64,000 nt of DNA from Flavisolibacter nicotianae (lineage in GTDB: Bacteria; Bacteroidota; Bacteroidia; Chitinophagales; Chitinophagaceae), in assembly GCF_003628535.1 (NCBI RefSeq), contig NZ_RBCI01000003.1, positions 682,001 to 746,000 on the forward strand, read 5' to 3'. Positions 16,273-26,019 of the stretch are shown in pieces. The notes under the pieces are model-generated. The model saw nothing but the letters and a program-made list of their open reading frames with translations, did not search any database and was not told the origin of the DNA. How positions within the stretch are numbered: position 1 is the first letter of the stretch; the number at the start of each line of letters is the position of its first letter. The position numbers and the translations under genes were made by a program.

Positions 16273-16674
16273 TCACTGCAGCCACAGCTTCGTGATCGAA
16301 TTGGTCATCTCGATCAGCTTATTGAAGGTGTCGGGTTTGGTGATGAAACAATTGGCCCCGAGTTCGTAGACCATCTGCTTGTCGCGTTGTGAGGAGGAGG
16401 TCGTAAAAACGATCGTGGGGATGTGTTGAAAACGACCGTTCATCTTCAGTTCTTTCAGTGTTTCCCGGCCGTCTTTTCCCGGCATATTTAAATCGAGCAT
16501 GATCAGCGACGGCGTATCGCCGTTGGTTGCGTTTTCAAGGTATTCAAGGAGCTTGTCCCCGTTTTCGATAAAGACGTATTCCTGTTCATCGACAGAACTC
16601 ATAAAGGCATCGCGAATGATTTCCCTGTCGTCGGCGTCATCATCAACGATCAATATCTGGTGTTTTCGTTTCAT
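16273..16674 (-). CDS. CheY-like single-domain response regulator
   Basis: A 133-aa receiver domain without an output domain. Acidic pocket residues are in VDDDADD (Asp11-13), the phosphoacceptor is Asp61 in MLDLNMPGKDG, the switch Thr is at 91/92 (VFTTSS) and the conserved Lys is 113 (ITKPDTF). All functional residues are present. It belongs to the group with the DDDADDREI start that is often encoded with multi-PAS kinases. Its ATG overlaps the kinase stop codon by four bases, so the kinase at 16671-20276 is its presumptive phosphodonor. Downstream target unknown. Confidence 0.93.
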   Translation of the reverse strand: MKRKHQILIVDDDADDREIIRDAFMSSVDEQEYVFIENGDKLLEYLENATNGDTPSLIMLDLNMPGKDGRETLKELKMNGRFQHIPTIVFTTSSSQRDKQMVYELGANCFITKPDTFNKLIEMTNSITKLWLQ

Positions 16675-19600
16675 GCTGGCAGAATAATGGTAAAAGTCGC
16701 TCCCTCACCGGGTTTGCCTTCGGCAAAAATAACGCCTCCGTGATGCTCCACAATTTTTTTGCAAATGGCCAAACCGATGCCCGATCCTTCGTACTCGCTG
16801 CGGCCGTGGAGGCGCTGGAAAATGGCAAATATTTTTTGTGCGTATTCGTTTTCAAAGCCGATGCCGTTATCGGCAAACCTGATCTTGATGTAACGATTGG
16901 CTTTCGCCAGTTGGTAGGGAGCCACTTCGTACGCATCGGCTTCGCTGCAGGTAATTGCGATCACCGGCTGCACATCCTCCCGCACAAATTTGAGGGAATT
17001 GGCCAGCAGGTTTTGGAACAGTTGCCTGAATTGGGAAGGGATAATGCTCACTTCCGGGAGCTGCTCGTAGCGAATGACGGCGTGCTGGCTTTCGATCTTG
17101 TATTCCAGTGTTTGTACGGTTTCTTCCAGGATCTTTTGCAGGCTGTACATTTCGAAGGAGCGGTTGCCGCTGATCATGGAGATGGAAAGCAGGTCGGAAA
17201 TCATGTTCTGCATGCGCTGCGACGCATCCACGATTTTGCGGAGATAGATTTTGCCGTCGTCGTTCAAGCGGTCGATCTGCGACGCCACAAGGCGGTCGCC
17301 AAATGTTGATATTTTGCGGAGCGGCTCTTTCAGGTCGTGGCTGGCTACGTAGGCAAATTCTTCCAGGCTCGCATTCGACTGCTCCAGTTGCAGCGTGTTT
17401 TGCAAAATGGTCCGCTCCATTTCTTTTCGCCGGTTGATGTCGAGTGCCGCACCAATGATTTGGCGAATGCTGCCGTCTTCACCAGTCTTGAACACGATTT
17501 CCCGCACCAGCAGCCAGCGATAATCACCATCCTTGTGTTTCATCCGGCATTCGTACTGGATCATGCTGTCCACCTGCTGAAATGCTTTGGTGCTTTGCTT
17601 GCGGCAGGGCAGGAGGGCCATGTCTTCCGGGTGGTAGAGAAAGTCGGTGATGTTGGCGCCTTCTTCCAGGATTTCATCCGGCAAATAGCCCAGCACAAAA
17701 AAGGCTTCCCGGTTGATATAGGCCATGCTTTGCGTGGGAACGTCAAACAGGTAAAGTATAGTGGGCGAGGCATCGGCGATCTGCTGGATAAAATGTTCCT
17801 GTTCCTTGATCTTTTCCGAAGCCTGCATTTGGTCGGTCACGTCCAGCGAAATGTTGAGAATATTCTCAACGCGGCCCTGGCTATTGTAATCGAAGACCGT
17901 TCCATACGTATGAAGCCACCGCCACGATCCGTTTTTGTGCCTGACCCGGTAAATGAATTCTGCGACAACATTCGACTTGTCTTTCTCTTCGTTGGCTTTT
18001 TCGAGAGCCTTTGCGTTTTTATCCAGCAATTCCGGCAGGTCGTCCGGGTGAATGGTGTTGATAAAAAAGTCTATACCTTTTTCCAGCACATCTGCCGGCT
18101 GGTATCCCAGGAGCTTTATAATGCCTTCGCTAACGAAGGTGTACTGGCCGCTGTTAACGTTATACGTGGTGATAATGGATGGCGTGGCGTCGGTAATCTT
18201 GCGGATAAAGATCTGGCTTTCCATCAACTCATTTTGTACCCTGAATTGTTCGGTTACGTCCTGTGTGGAACCCACAATTTTCAGGGCGTTGCCGCTTGCA
18301 TCAAAAATGGCTTCCCCTTTGCGGTGAAGCACTTTTTTCTTTCCGCTTTCCAATACGATGGAATGGATGATATCCATGGGTTTTTTTTCTTCGATGGCCA
18401 ACCGGAATTGTTCCCGTACCGTGTCGCGGTCGACAGGGTTCACAAAGGAGAACCATTCCTCGTAGGTTAGCGGCTTCCCTTTTTCCCGCTCGTAAATGGC
18501 ATATAGTTCGTCCGACCAGGTCACTTCTTTTGTTTGCAGGTCGTAGACCCAACTGCCAAGATGGGACAATGCCTGTGCCTGTTTGAAAAGTTTTTCACTT
18601 TGTTGCAGCCGTTCGATCAATTCTTCTTTTTCGGTGACGTCCTGTGCTGTACCGACAATGCAGCGGACATTGCCTTCTTTGTCAAGGCGTACATCGGTGT
18701 GCAGGTTGATGTACCGCAGCCGGCCGTCTGCCAACCGGATCGCATAATTCACGCTCTGGCCCTCTTTGGTGAAAACGACTTGCTGGATGGCCTTTTGTAC
18801 GGTTGTTTTGTGTTCGTCTACGATTGATGTGAATGCATCTTCAAAACGCACCGGTGTGCCAAATGGCCGTTCGTAGATCTTGTAAACTTCATCCGACCAA
18901 AACACCTCGTTTGTCTTTATGTCCCAGGAAAAATTACCCATATGGGACAGCTCCTGCGCCTGTTTATAAAGCCGCTGGCTTTCCTGCAGTTTGTCGATCA
19001 GGCGTTGTTTTTCGGTTACATCCTGCTCAATACCGATGATCGTACTGACCCTGCCTTCCTTGTCACGGATCACATGCGCAATGGAGCGGAGCCATTTTGT
19101 TGTGCCGTTGGCGGTGATGATGCGGAAGGTGTAATCGAGGCTTGATTCCGAATGGAGTTTTTCCACGCCGGCACTGACAAATTCCCTGTCGTCGGGGTGT
19201 ATAAAGGAGAGGAACCGGTCGATGGTGATTTCTTCCGACTGCGGTTCCAATCCGTAAATGCGGTAAAGCTGGTCGGTCCAGTCGAGCCGGTTTTTCTTCA
19301 CATACCAGGCCCAGTTGCCCATGTTGGCAATCTCTTCCGCCTTTTTATAAAGCGCCTCGGACCGGCTTAGTTTTTTAATCAGTAGCTGGTTTTCGGAAAT
19401 GATCGTTTGTTCGTTGGTCGCATCCAGTGTGATGCCGATGGTTTGCAGCACCGATCCGTCTTCGTCCCGTTTGAAAACCGATTCATGGTTTGCCAACCAG
19501 CGATAGGTGCCGTCTTTGTCCCTGATTCGGTAGCGGCACACCAGCGTTTCACCGTCTTTTGCCGTTTTCAGTGTTTCCAACTGTTGCCGCATCACTTCCT

Positions 19601-20276
19601 CGTCGTCCGGATGCAGCAGGGAGCTAAGGGCACTTTCTCCCAATCGATTCAGTTCTTCGTGTCCGTACCCGATGATGGATGAGATCTTGTTATTGGAATA
19701 GATGCTTTTGAATTCGCGGAGGTCAAAAACGTAGAGGGCACCGGGAACGGTTTCGTTGACCTTTTGAATCAAATGCATGTGCTCTTCGATGCGTTCCTTC
19801 AGCAGGTCGATATATGTATTGGTGGAGGAAGTTAGCAAAGCGTTCTGAAACAGGTCGATTTCGCCGACCAGCGCCAGGATTTCTTCGGGCTTTTGTGTAA
19901 ACGCCTGAATAAAATACAGCATTGTTTTTTTACGCAGGTAGTTCGCCAGTGTAATGTCTTCGGCCACCACTGCATCGCGGTTAATAATGGGCAAGTGGTT
20001 GGTCTTCCAGCGTTGGATGGAAAAAGGGATATATGCTGCTGCATCGTTACGGGCAAGGAAGTCCAGGAATTCGCTGGCGCCTTGTTTTGTAAGAGCCAGT
20101 TGTTCTTCTTCGGGCATGCTGGCGAAATATTTCAGCATGGGCAATTCTAACTCATGGCCGATCCGGAGTTGAACCCGGCAGTATTCATCCAGCTTTTCCG
20201 TTAAAAGATACCGGGCAAACGCTGGCAGGCTATGCAGGTTCTCTAAAGGCACCAAGGTTTTGTCAGTCGGGTTCAC
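16671..20276 (-). CDS. soluble histidine kinase with six PAS/PAC domains
   Basis: A 1201-aa sensor kinase with no membrane segment or signal peptide. Residues 1 to about 150 are a helical N-terminal region I do not recognise. Then six PAS-PAC units follow, each closing with a GITLDAT/GIEQDVT/GTAQDVT/GSTQDVT/NISLDVT/GAALDIN motif, at about 160-290, 310-430, 440-560, 570-690, 700-825 and 830-955. The HisKA dimerisation helix has the phospho-His in YVASHDLKEPLRK (about 985). The ATPase domain shows N (LLANSLKF), G1 (FADNGIGF), and G2 (GSGIGLAICKKIVEHHGG). The second to fourth PAS units share a near-identical opening (LSHMGNFSWDIKT-type), pointing to internal duplication. Signals sensed are unknown. 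Couples to the response regulator downstream. Confidence 0.93.
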   Translation of the reverse strand: MNPTDKTLVPLENLHSLPAFARYLLTEKLDEYCRVQLRIGHELELPMLKYFASMPEEEQLALTKQGASEFLDFLARNDAAAYIPFSIQRWKTNHLPIINRDAVVAEDITLANYLRKKTMLYFIQAFTQKPEEILALVGEIDLFQNALLTSSTNTYIDLLKERIEEHMHLIQKVNETVPGALYVFDLREFKSIYSNNKISSIIGYGHEELNRLGESALSSLLHPDDEEVMRQQLETLKTAKDGETLVCRYRIRDKDGTYRWLANHESVFKRDEDGSVLQTIGITLDATNEQTIISENQLLIKKLSRSEALYKKAEEIANMGNWAWYVKKNRLDWTDQLYRIYGLEPQSEEITIDRFLSFIHPDDREFVSAGVEKLHSESSLDYTFRIITANGTTKWLRSIAHVIRDKEGRVSTIIGIEQDVTEKQRLIDKLQESQRLYKQAQELSHMGNFSWDIKTNEVFWSDEVYKIYERPFGTPVRFEDAFTSIVDEHKTTVQKAIQQVVFTKEGQSVNYAIRLADGRLRYINLHTDVRLDKEGNVRCIVGTAQDVTEKEELIERLQQSEKLFKQAQALSHLGSWVYDLQTKEVTWSDELYAIYEREKGKPLTYEEWFSFVNPVDRDTVREQFRLAIEEKKPMDIIHSIVLESGKKKVLHRKGEAIFDASGNALKIVGSTQDVTEQFRVQNELMESQIFIRKITDATPSIITTYNVNSGQYTFVSEGIIKLLGYQPADVLEKGIDFFINTIHPDDLPELLDKNAKALEKANEEKDKSNVVAEFIYRVRHKNGSWRWLHTYGTVFDYNSQGRVENILNISLDVTDQMQASEKIKEQEHFIQQIADASPTILYLFDVPTQSMAYINREAFFVLGYLPDEILEEGANITDFLYHPEDMALLPCRKQSTKAFQQVDSMIQYECRMKHKDGDYRWLLVREIVFKTGEDGSIRQIIGAALDINRRKEMERTILQNTLQLEQSNASLEEFAYVASHDLKEPLRKISTFGDRLVASQIDRLNDDGKIYLRKIVDASQRMQNMISDLLSISMISGNRSFEMYSLQKILEETVQTLEYKIESQHAVIRYEQLPEVSIIPSQFRQLFQNLLANSLKFVREDVQPVIAITCSEADAYEVAPYQLAKANRYIKIRFADNGIGFENEYAQKIFAIFQRLHGRSEYEGSGIGLAICKKIVEHHGGVIFAEGKPGEGATFTIILPA

Positions 20277-20382
20277 AGAAACTTAAAAATTTAAAACTGG
20301 GAAATCCGTTTATGGTTTCGGGTCAGGTAAAGGTAAGCGGAATGAAGAAAATTCATCCCGGGGCCGAAAAATAGTAAACCCG

Positions 20383-20781
20383 TTAGCGGATTGCGATCTC
20401 GATAACAGAACTGCCGCTTCGGCGGCGTGCCAAAAGATAATCACGAAGTTCGGCAAGTGAGTCAATCCGCAATTTTTGTGACGGCAACGTGAGTTGAAAA
20501 TATTCCAGGCGGTGAATGACTTTTTCCACTTCCGCCGGCGTCCATTTGCCAACGCCGAACGATAGCTTGACCGCAGAGTTCCTATGGGGAGGGATGATGA
20601 ATCGCAGTTCCTTTGAGTTGCTGATGTTGAAAGGATTAAAGCCAATGCTATCGGTTTTGGCTTTCCAAACAACTTCGACCGTGTCGTTGGTGTAATTTTT
20701 CATTTCGATACGGCGCGAAGGGTCACAACCCTGTAGAAAGACAGTGCACAGCAACGCGAGGATCGCTCCGCATTTTATCAT
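20383..20781 (-). CDS. predicted lipoprotein, unknown function
   Basis: A 132-aa protein with a short signal sequence and lipobox LQGC (Cys at about 19), so probably a lipoprotein. The mature part has beta-strand-like segments (IEMKNYTNDTVEVVWKAKT, ELRFIIPPHRNSAVKLSFGVG) and a helical C-terminus. I do not recognise a family. Segment order resembles small Ig-like or DUF-type envelope proteins. It lies between the kinase and the disordered-protein gene with no evident promoter match. Confidence 0.65.
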   Translation of the reverse strand: MIKCGAILALLCTVFLQGCDPSRRIEMKNYTNDTVEVVWKAKTDSIGFNPFNISNSKELRFIIPPHRNSAVKLSFGVGKWTPAEVEKVIHRLEYFQLTLPSQKLRIDSLAELRDYLLARRRSGSSVIEIAIR

Positions 20782-20831
20782 AAAAGGGACTAATTTTTTT
20801 TGCCCGGGCTATTTGCCCTGTTTGAATGGAT

Positions 20832-21263
20832 TCAGGGGTTTAGCGAACCTTTTTCTGCCGCTTCGTCTATGTCGGTTCCCGGCAGATCGGTGTTGCTGTT
20901 CAGGTCCTCGTTCGAAACGTTTTGCGGCACACCGCGTTCGTCGTTGTTGTTGTTTGTCTCCTCGCTGACATCGTCGCGGTGAACGGCATTGGATTGAGCC
21001 CGGTCTGACTCCTGGCCGGACAGGAAGCGCTGGTTTACGCCGCTCGAATTGGGACCTGTACCCATTTCTTCCAGGTTGGCATCAACACGGTGCGAACCGG
21101 TGCGCTGGTCCATGATGTCTTCTTTTGCCGGATAATGCGGGTAACCGGGGAAGTCCTGGTCGGTTTTATCATCCGGCGACTGGGCTACCTCTTTTTTGCT
21201 GTCCATGGCTTTGGAAGGCTCGTTCTCCGGTATTTTATTGCGGTTGTCTTCGTTGCTGTTCAT
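20832..21263 (-). CDS. hydrophilic, disordered protein of unknown function
   Basis: A 143-aa protein rich in Asn, Asp, Glu, Ser and Gln, with no hydrophobic segment and no signal peptide. Short motifs such as DFPGYPHYPAKEDIMD (about 37-52) and GTGPNSSGVNQRFL (about 69-82) resemble small conserved Bacteroidota proteins whose role is unknown. Expected to be disordered and cytoplasmic. The 7-bp tandem repeat at 21308-21387 starts 44 bp upstream of the ATG, in the likely promoter zone, so its expression could vary with repeat number. Confidence 0.65.
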   Translation of the reverse strand: MNSNEDNRNKIPENEPSKAMDSKKEVAQSPDDKTDQDFPGYPHYPAKEDIMDQRTGSHRVDANLEEMGTGPNSSGVNQRFLSGQESDRAQSNAVHRDDVSEETNNNNDERGVPQNVSNEDLNSNTDLPGTDIDEAAEKGSLNP

Positions 21264-21686
21264 GTTGCTGTTTAAAAACAGCTATAAAAATGTTGTGCCA
21301 GAGAGATGGAGTTTGGAGTTTGGAGTTTGGAGTTTGGAGTTTGGAGTTTGGAGTTTGGAGTTTGGAGTTTGGAGTTTGGAGTTTGGAATAAAATGGAACC
21401 CGGTAAGATAAATAAGGATTTTCTTTTCTCTGCGAAGCAATGCCATGCTTATAGAAACCAATGAGAGAAGAGTACCGGCTCCGAAGGGGCCGCGTGTTTT
21501 GCACTGCCGCAAAAATGAGCGAAAAAAATCTACGGCTATTTGCTATGACCACATCGGTATTGCAATCTCCCAAAAAGCCCGTGGATGAATGACCAAAGGA
21601 GTGGCCCCTTAAAATGACGGGCTCTCAACCTGTATCCATTGTTTCAGTAAATGAAAATTGCCTTCGCGTTGGTAATGACCAATCGA
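21264..21686. other. gene-free region holding the tandem repeat
   Basis: About 420 bp without a credible gene between the mlaF stop and the disordered-protein start. Apart from the repeat at 21308-21387 I see a possible hairpin between AGCCCGT near 21575 and ACGGGCT near 21618, which may terminate mlaEF transcription. Confidence 0.45.
21308..21387. repeat. 7-bp tandem repeat, about 11 copies of GGAGTTT
   Basis: Eleven uninterrupted copies of GGAGTTT plus a partial copy, ending in GGAATAAA. On the minus strand it reads AAACTCC repeats 44-124 bp upstream of the ATG at 21263. The copies are identical, which suggests recent slippage or ongoing instability. Confidence 0.95.
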
Positions 21687-22568
21687 TTATTTTTCCATCC
21701 CATCTTGCTCTCCGGATTCTTCCTTTCCATCCGGCGGGGGAACGAGGGTGGGGGCATCGTCGTGAGTGAGTTCGGCCATGTTGCGATCGTTGGCAATCTT
21801 TCCGGTTTCTTCCAGCATGCGCATGTCCTTGGCATCCCGCAAAAATTCGGAGGCAAAGATGAAATCATTCAGCAGCTTGTTTTTACTGAAGATGATCTCT
21901 TTGTTGTTGCCTTCCCATTCTTTTTGGCCTTTGTAGAGGTAGATGATGTGGTCGCCGATTTCCATCACGCTGTTCATGTCGTGGGTAACAACAACGGTTG
22001 TAATCTTGTATTCGTCGGTGATTTCTTTAATCAGGTGATCAATCAATCCCGAGGTTTGGGGGTCGAGACCGGAGTTGGGTTCATCGACGAAAAGATATTT
22101 CGGGTTCAGCACAATGGCTCGTGCAATGCCTACCCGTTTCATCATCCCGCCACTGAGTTCGGCCGGAAATTTTTTGTTGGCGCCTTTGAGGTTGACACGC
22201 TCCAGTACTTCGTTCACGCGGTCGAGCTTTTTGCGGGTGGGCCAGTCCGTAAACATATCGAGGGGGAAAATGACGTTTTCTTCAACGGTCATACTGCTGA
22301 AAAGCGCCGAGCCCTGGAAGAGCATGCCGATCTCTTTGCGAACTTCTTTTTTTTCTTCCTGCGACATGGCCGTGAAGTCCTTGCCATCATAAAGCACATG
22401 GCCTTCGTCCGGTTCGAAAAGTCCCACGACACATTTGGTAAAGACGCTTTTGCCGCTGCCGCTGGTACCGATAATCAGGTTACACATCCCCGGTTGCAAC
22501 TCCACATCAACCCCGTTGATGATGGCCTTACCAGCAAAACTTTTCCGTAAACCTTTGACTTCAATCAT
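21687..22568 (-). CDS. mlaF: ABC transporter ATPase, MlaF-like
   Basis: A 293-aa ATP-binding subunit of the MlaF/MCE lipid transport type. Walker A is IIGTSGSGKS (32-41), Q-loop GMLFQGSALFSSMTVEENV, signature LSGGMMKRVGIARAI and Walker B KYLFVDEPNSGLDP, with the switch His in VVVTHDM. GMMKR in the signature and GSALFSSMTV are typical of MlaF rather than of sugar or peptide importers. The C-terminal 30 residues are acidic and Pro-rich, an extension I do not see in standard MlaF. It lies 3 bp after mlaE. Known Mla systems move phospholipid between the outer and inner membrane; the MlaD partner is not in this window. Confidence 0.92.
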   Translation of the reverse strand: MIEVKGLRKSFAGKAIINGVDVELQPGMCNLIIGTSGSGKSVFTKCVVGLFEPDEGHVLYDGKDFTAMSQEEKKEVRKEIGMLFQGSALFSSMTVEENVIFPLDMFTDWPTRKKLDRVNEVLERVNLKGANKKFPAELSGGMMKRVGIARAIVLNPKYLFVDEPNSGLDPQTSGLIDHLIKEITDEYKITTVVVTHDMNSVMEIGDHIIYLYKGQKEWEGNNKEIIFSKNKLLNDFIFASEFLRDAKDMRMLEETGKIANDRNMAELTHDDAPTLVPPPDGKEESGEQDGMEK

Positions 22569-22571
22569 ACC

Positions 22572-23309
22572 TTACAACAATAATGCAGACAACAAATAAT
22601 CGGCAAAAAGGATGGCTATGCAACTCACCACGACCGACCGGGTACTGGAGCGGCCAATCTCCAGGGCGCCACCTTGCACATAATAGCCGTAAAACGAGGG
22701 AACACTTGAAATGATAAAAGCAAACACATAGGCTTTGACCATGCAGAAGAAGGCGTTATAGGGATCAAAGGAGGCCAGCAGGCCTTTGTCAAAATCATCA
22801 CCCGAAATAATACCGGTTGCGGTTCCCGCGAGCCGTCCGCCCCAGATACCCAAACCGGCTGCCAGCACGACCAGCATGGGAATGACCACCAGTGCCGCGA
22901 AGATCTTCGGTGCGACGAGGTAGGCTTTTGTATTGATGCCCATGATCTCCAGGGCGTCGATCTGTTCGGAAACCCGCATGTTGCCCAATTCGCCGGCGAT
23001 CTTGCTGCCGATCACACCCGCCAGTACGATACAAACGAGGGTCGGGGCAAATTCAAGGATCACGGTATCGCGAACGACCTGCGCAATGGTGTAACGGGGA
23101 ACCAGCGGGCTGGTAAGCTGATAGGCCGTCTGCACCGTGGACACCGCTCCCATGAAAACGGAAATGATCACCACGATGCCCAGGGCACCAATGCCGATCT
23201 CGGCGCATTGATGCATAAATTCCCGCCAATACATCTTCCAGTTTTCCGGTTTGGAAAACATGGTTTTAATCATCAGCAGGAATCTGCCCAATTCAGCAAA
23301 AAACTTCAT
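22572..23309 (-). CDS. mlaE: ABC transporter permease, MlaE-like
   Basis: A 245-aa MlaE/YrbE permease. It has an amphipathic N-terminal helix, then about five membrane segments. The family signature is around VVRDTVILEFAPTLVCIVLAGVIGSKIAGELGNMRVSEQIDALEIMGI (in pieces), where the EQIDALEIMGI coupling helix contacts the ATPase. It is cotranscribed with mlaF (3-bp gap). Length and motif spacing are normal. Together MlaE and MlaF would form the core of an inner-membrane lipid transporter, needing a periplasmic MCE protein supplied from elsewhere. Confidence 0.92.
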   Translation of the reverse strand: MKFFAELGRFLLMIKTMFSKPENWKMYWREFMHQCAEIGIGALGIVVIISVFMGAVSTVQTAYQLTSPLVPRYTIAQVVRDTVILEFAPTLVCIVLAGVIGSKIAGELGNMRVSEQIDALEIMGINTKAYLVAPKIFAALVVIPMLVVLAAGLGIWGGRLAGTATGIISGDDFDKGLLASFDPYNAFFCMVKAYVFAFIISSVPSFYGYYVQGGALEIGRSSTRSVVVSCIAILFADYLLSALLL

Positions 23310-23416
23310 ACGTCTTTATTTCATTTCTGTCGTTGCAATTATTCCAAGCTGTACCTCCACACCGAAAAGCAAAACGTAAAAAGGAATCAGTTAGCTGAAC
23401 CTTTTAGCATTTTGAC

Positions 23417-25768
23417 TTAGGAGCCACTTCCTTCACTGCGCTTTTTCCGCGACCGTTTCCACCACGGCGAACGCTCCAATACTGTCGGTGACGCCATTTG
23501 TCCTTTCATCTGTGCATCCACGACGGCTATTACTGCCATGCTGGTGATGCTTCGCACCGAACTTCCCAATTGCAGGATATGGACGGGCTTCTTCAGGCCT
23601 AATAAAATCGGGCCAATGGCATCGGCCGCACCCAGTTCTTTCAACAGGTTGTACGCAATATTTCCGGATGAAAGATTGGGGAAGATCAAGGTGTTTACAT
23701 CCTTGTCGACCAATTCACTGAATGGGTAGTTTTCCTTCATCAGCTCTTTGTTGAACGCCACGCTGGCCTGCATTTCGCCGTCCACGATCAGGTTGGGCAT
23801 CTGCTGCTTCACCAGGTCCCTCGCACGGGCTACCATGCGGGCTTCTTCCGAATTGGAGGCGCCGAAGTTGGAATAACTCAACATCGCGATGCGGGGAATG
23901 ATGTTGAAGTTCCGTACTTCTTTTGCCACCAGCATGGTGATTTCTGCCAGTTCTTCCGCCGTTGGGTGAAAGTTTACCGTGGTATCGGCTAAAAAGATAG
24001 GACCTTTTTTTGTGAGCATGAGATACATGCCCGCAATTTTTTTCACACCTTCTTCCACACCGATGCAATGAAGCGCCGGGCGGATGGTATCGGGATAGTT
24101 TTTGGTCAGACCGGAAATCATGGCATCGGCATCACCGCATTCCACCATCATGCAGCCAAAATAGTTGCGGTCCCGCATCACCTTTTTGGCCTCGTAGGCA
24201 TTGTAGCCTTTTCGCTGGCGCTTCTGAAAGAAAATCTCGCTGTACTGGTTTCGTTTTTCCTCCATTTCATCGCTGCGGGGATCAAAGATGGGAATGGCGT
24301 CGATGTCGATATGATTGGCTGCGGCAATGGAGCGGATCTTGGTTTCGTCGCCCAGTAAAATGGGATAGGCGATGCCATCGTCAAAAATAATTTGGGCTGT
24401 TTTCAGGATTTTGACATTATCGGCTTCGGCAAAGACAATGCGGCGTGGATCGCGGCGGGCCTTGCTGCCCAGCACCCGCATCACCTGGTTGTCGAGACCC
24501 AGGCGCCTGTTCAGGTCTGTTACATAAGCTTCCCAATCCTGGATCGGCTTTTGCGCCAGCCCACTTTCCATGGCTGCCCGGGCTACTGCCGGTGCGACGG
24601 TTGCCAGGAGACGAGGGTCGAGTGGTTTGGGAATGATATAGTCGGGACCGAATGTAATGGTCTTGGCGTTGTACGCAAGGTTCACGATATCGGGCACCGG
24701 TGTTTGCGCCAACTCGGCCAGCGCTTTAACGGCCGCCAGTTTCATGGCTTCGTTGATTTGCGTTGATCGCACATCGAGGGCGCCGCGGAAAATGTAGGGG
24801 AATCCCAATACATTGTTGACCTGGTTGGGGTAATCGCTCCGGCCTGTTGCCATGATCACGTCCTTGCGTGAACCGGTGGCTTCCTCCCAGCTGATCTCGG
24901 GATCGGGGTTGGCCATGGCAAACACGATGGGGTTTTTCGCCATGCTGCGCACCATGTCGGCGGTGACAACATTGCCGACACTCAGGCCCACAAAAACATC
25001 GGCGTCTTTCAGGGAACTGACCAGGGTCGCGTCGGGCTTTGCGTTGGCAAACTTTACTTTGAATTCTTCCAGGTCTGTGCGCTCTTTCGTAAGCGGTCCT
25101 TTAATGTCGAAAACATGGAAGTTTTCCGGCTTTGCGCCCAGCGAAACATAGAGGTTGATGCAGGCCATAGCCGCGGCACCGGCGCCATTGATCACAAACC
25201 GTACTTTATCGATCTTCTTTTTTTGAAGTTGCAGGGCATTGAGCAAGGCGGCCGAGGAAATGATGGCCGTGCCGTGCTGGTCGTCGTGCATGATAGGAAT
25301 TGATAGTTGTTCCCGCAAGGCCTTCTCGATCACAAAGCATTCGGGAGCCTTGATGTCTTCGAGGTTGACACCGCCAAATGTCGGCTCCAGCGCCTTCACG
25401 ATCTGGATGAATTTCTGCGGGTCCGTTTCGGCAATCTCGATGTCAAAAACGTCGATGTCGGCGAAAATCTTGAAGAGAACGCCTTTCCCTTCCATCACGG
25501 GCTTGCTGGCCTCGGGACCGATGTCGCCAAGACCCAGCACCGCCGTTCCATTGCTGATCACGGCAACCAGGTTGCCCTTGGCGGTATATTGGTAAACATT
25601 TTCTTTGTTGCGGGCAATTTCTTTGCAGGGTTCGGCCACGCCGGGAGAATAAGCCAGCGACAGGTCGCGCTGTGTTTTGGCTTCCTTGGTCGGCACTACT
25701 TCAATCTTTCCCGGTCTTCCTTTTGAATGATATTCTAACGCAAGCTGTTTTCGTAAGTCTTTTTGCAT
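23417..25768 (-). CDS. maeB: NADP-dependent malic enzyme with phosphotransacetylase domain
   Basis: A 783-aa two-domain enzyme. Residues about 1-430 are malic enzyme: [12 protein letters not shown], the Lys-containing [34 protein letters not shown] with metal ligands, and a Rossmann motif [12 protein letters not shown] (oxidative decarboxylation of malate to pyruvate). Residues about 440-770 are a phosphotransacetylase-like domain ([45 protein letters not shown]), which in MaeB is regulatory rather than catalytic. The ATG at 25768 fits the family start [14 protein letters not shown]; an in-frame extension to 25975 would be leader. The tail is basic (RSRKKRS). Confidence 0.93.
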   Translation of the reverse strand: MQKDLRKQLALEYHSKGRPGKIEVVPTKEAKTQRDLSLAYSPGVAEPCKEIARNKENVYQYTAKGNLVAVISNGTAVLGLGDIGPEASKPVMEGKGVLFKIFADIDVFDIEIAETDPQKFIQIVKALEPTFGGVNLEDIKAPECFVIEKALREQLSIPIMHDDQHGTAIISSAALLNALQLQKKKIDKVRFVINGAGAAAMACINLYVSLGAKPENFHVFDIKGPLTKERTDLEEFKVKFANAKPDATLVSSLKDADVFVGLSVGNVVTADMVRSMAKNPIVFAMANPDPEISWEEATGSRKDVIMATGRSDYPNQVNNVLGFPYIFRGALDVRSTQINEAMKLAAVKALAELAQTPVPDIVNLAYNAKTITFGPDYIIPKPLDPRLLATVAPAVARAAMESGLAQKPIQDWEAYVTDLNRRLGLDNQVMRVLGSKARRDPRRIVFAEADNVKILKTAQIIFDDGIAYPILLGDETKIRSIAAANHIDIDAIPIFDPRSDEMEEKRNQYSEIFFQKRQRKGYNAYEAKKVMRDRNYFGCMMVECGDADAMISGLTKNYPDTIRPALHCIGVEEGVKKIAGMYLMLTKKGPIFLADTTVNFHPTAEELAEITMLVAKEVRNFNIIPRIAMLSYSNFGASNSEEARMVARARDLVKQQMPNLIVDGEMQASVAFNKELMKENYPFSELVDKDVNTLIFPNLSSGNIAYNLLKELGAADAIGPILLGLKKPVHILQLGSSVRSITSMAVIAVVDAQMKGQMASPTVLERSPWWKRSRKKRSEGSGS

Positions 25769-26019
25769 GGATTTGTTTTTCGAACTAAAAGAGAAAGCGG
25801 AGGAAGGAGAAAAAGAGAAGGGAATCCACTCTTTGTCTCCTTTCGGCTTTTTTCTCTTAGCCCGCAAAGTAAAGGTATACTCTGCTTGCCGGAAAAACTT
25901 CCCTTGCAAAATTGAACAGCAACATCCTGTCGCCGGTGTTCTATCAAAAAAAAATGTTGGCGCAGTGGCCAACAAGAAAGTAGAATTTGCTTCACCCTGT
26001 GGGAAAATGCAATCGCTGA

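Noticed and set aside
17337-18470. Antisense open frame inside the PAS kinase
   Set aside because: Mirror of repeated PAS coding, no independent evidence.
20832-21263. Idea that the disordered protein plus tandem repeat is a toxin-antitoxin or phage gene
   Set aside because: No partner gene, no promoter pair, no phage neighbours.
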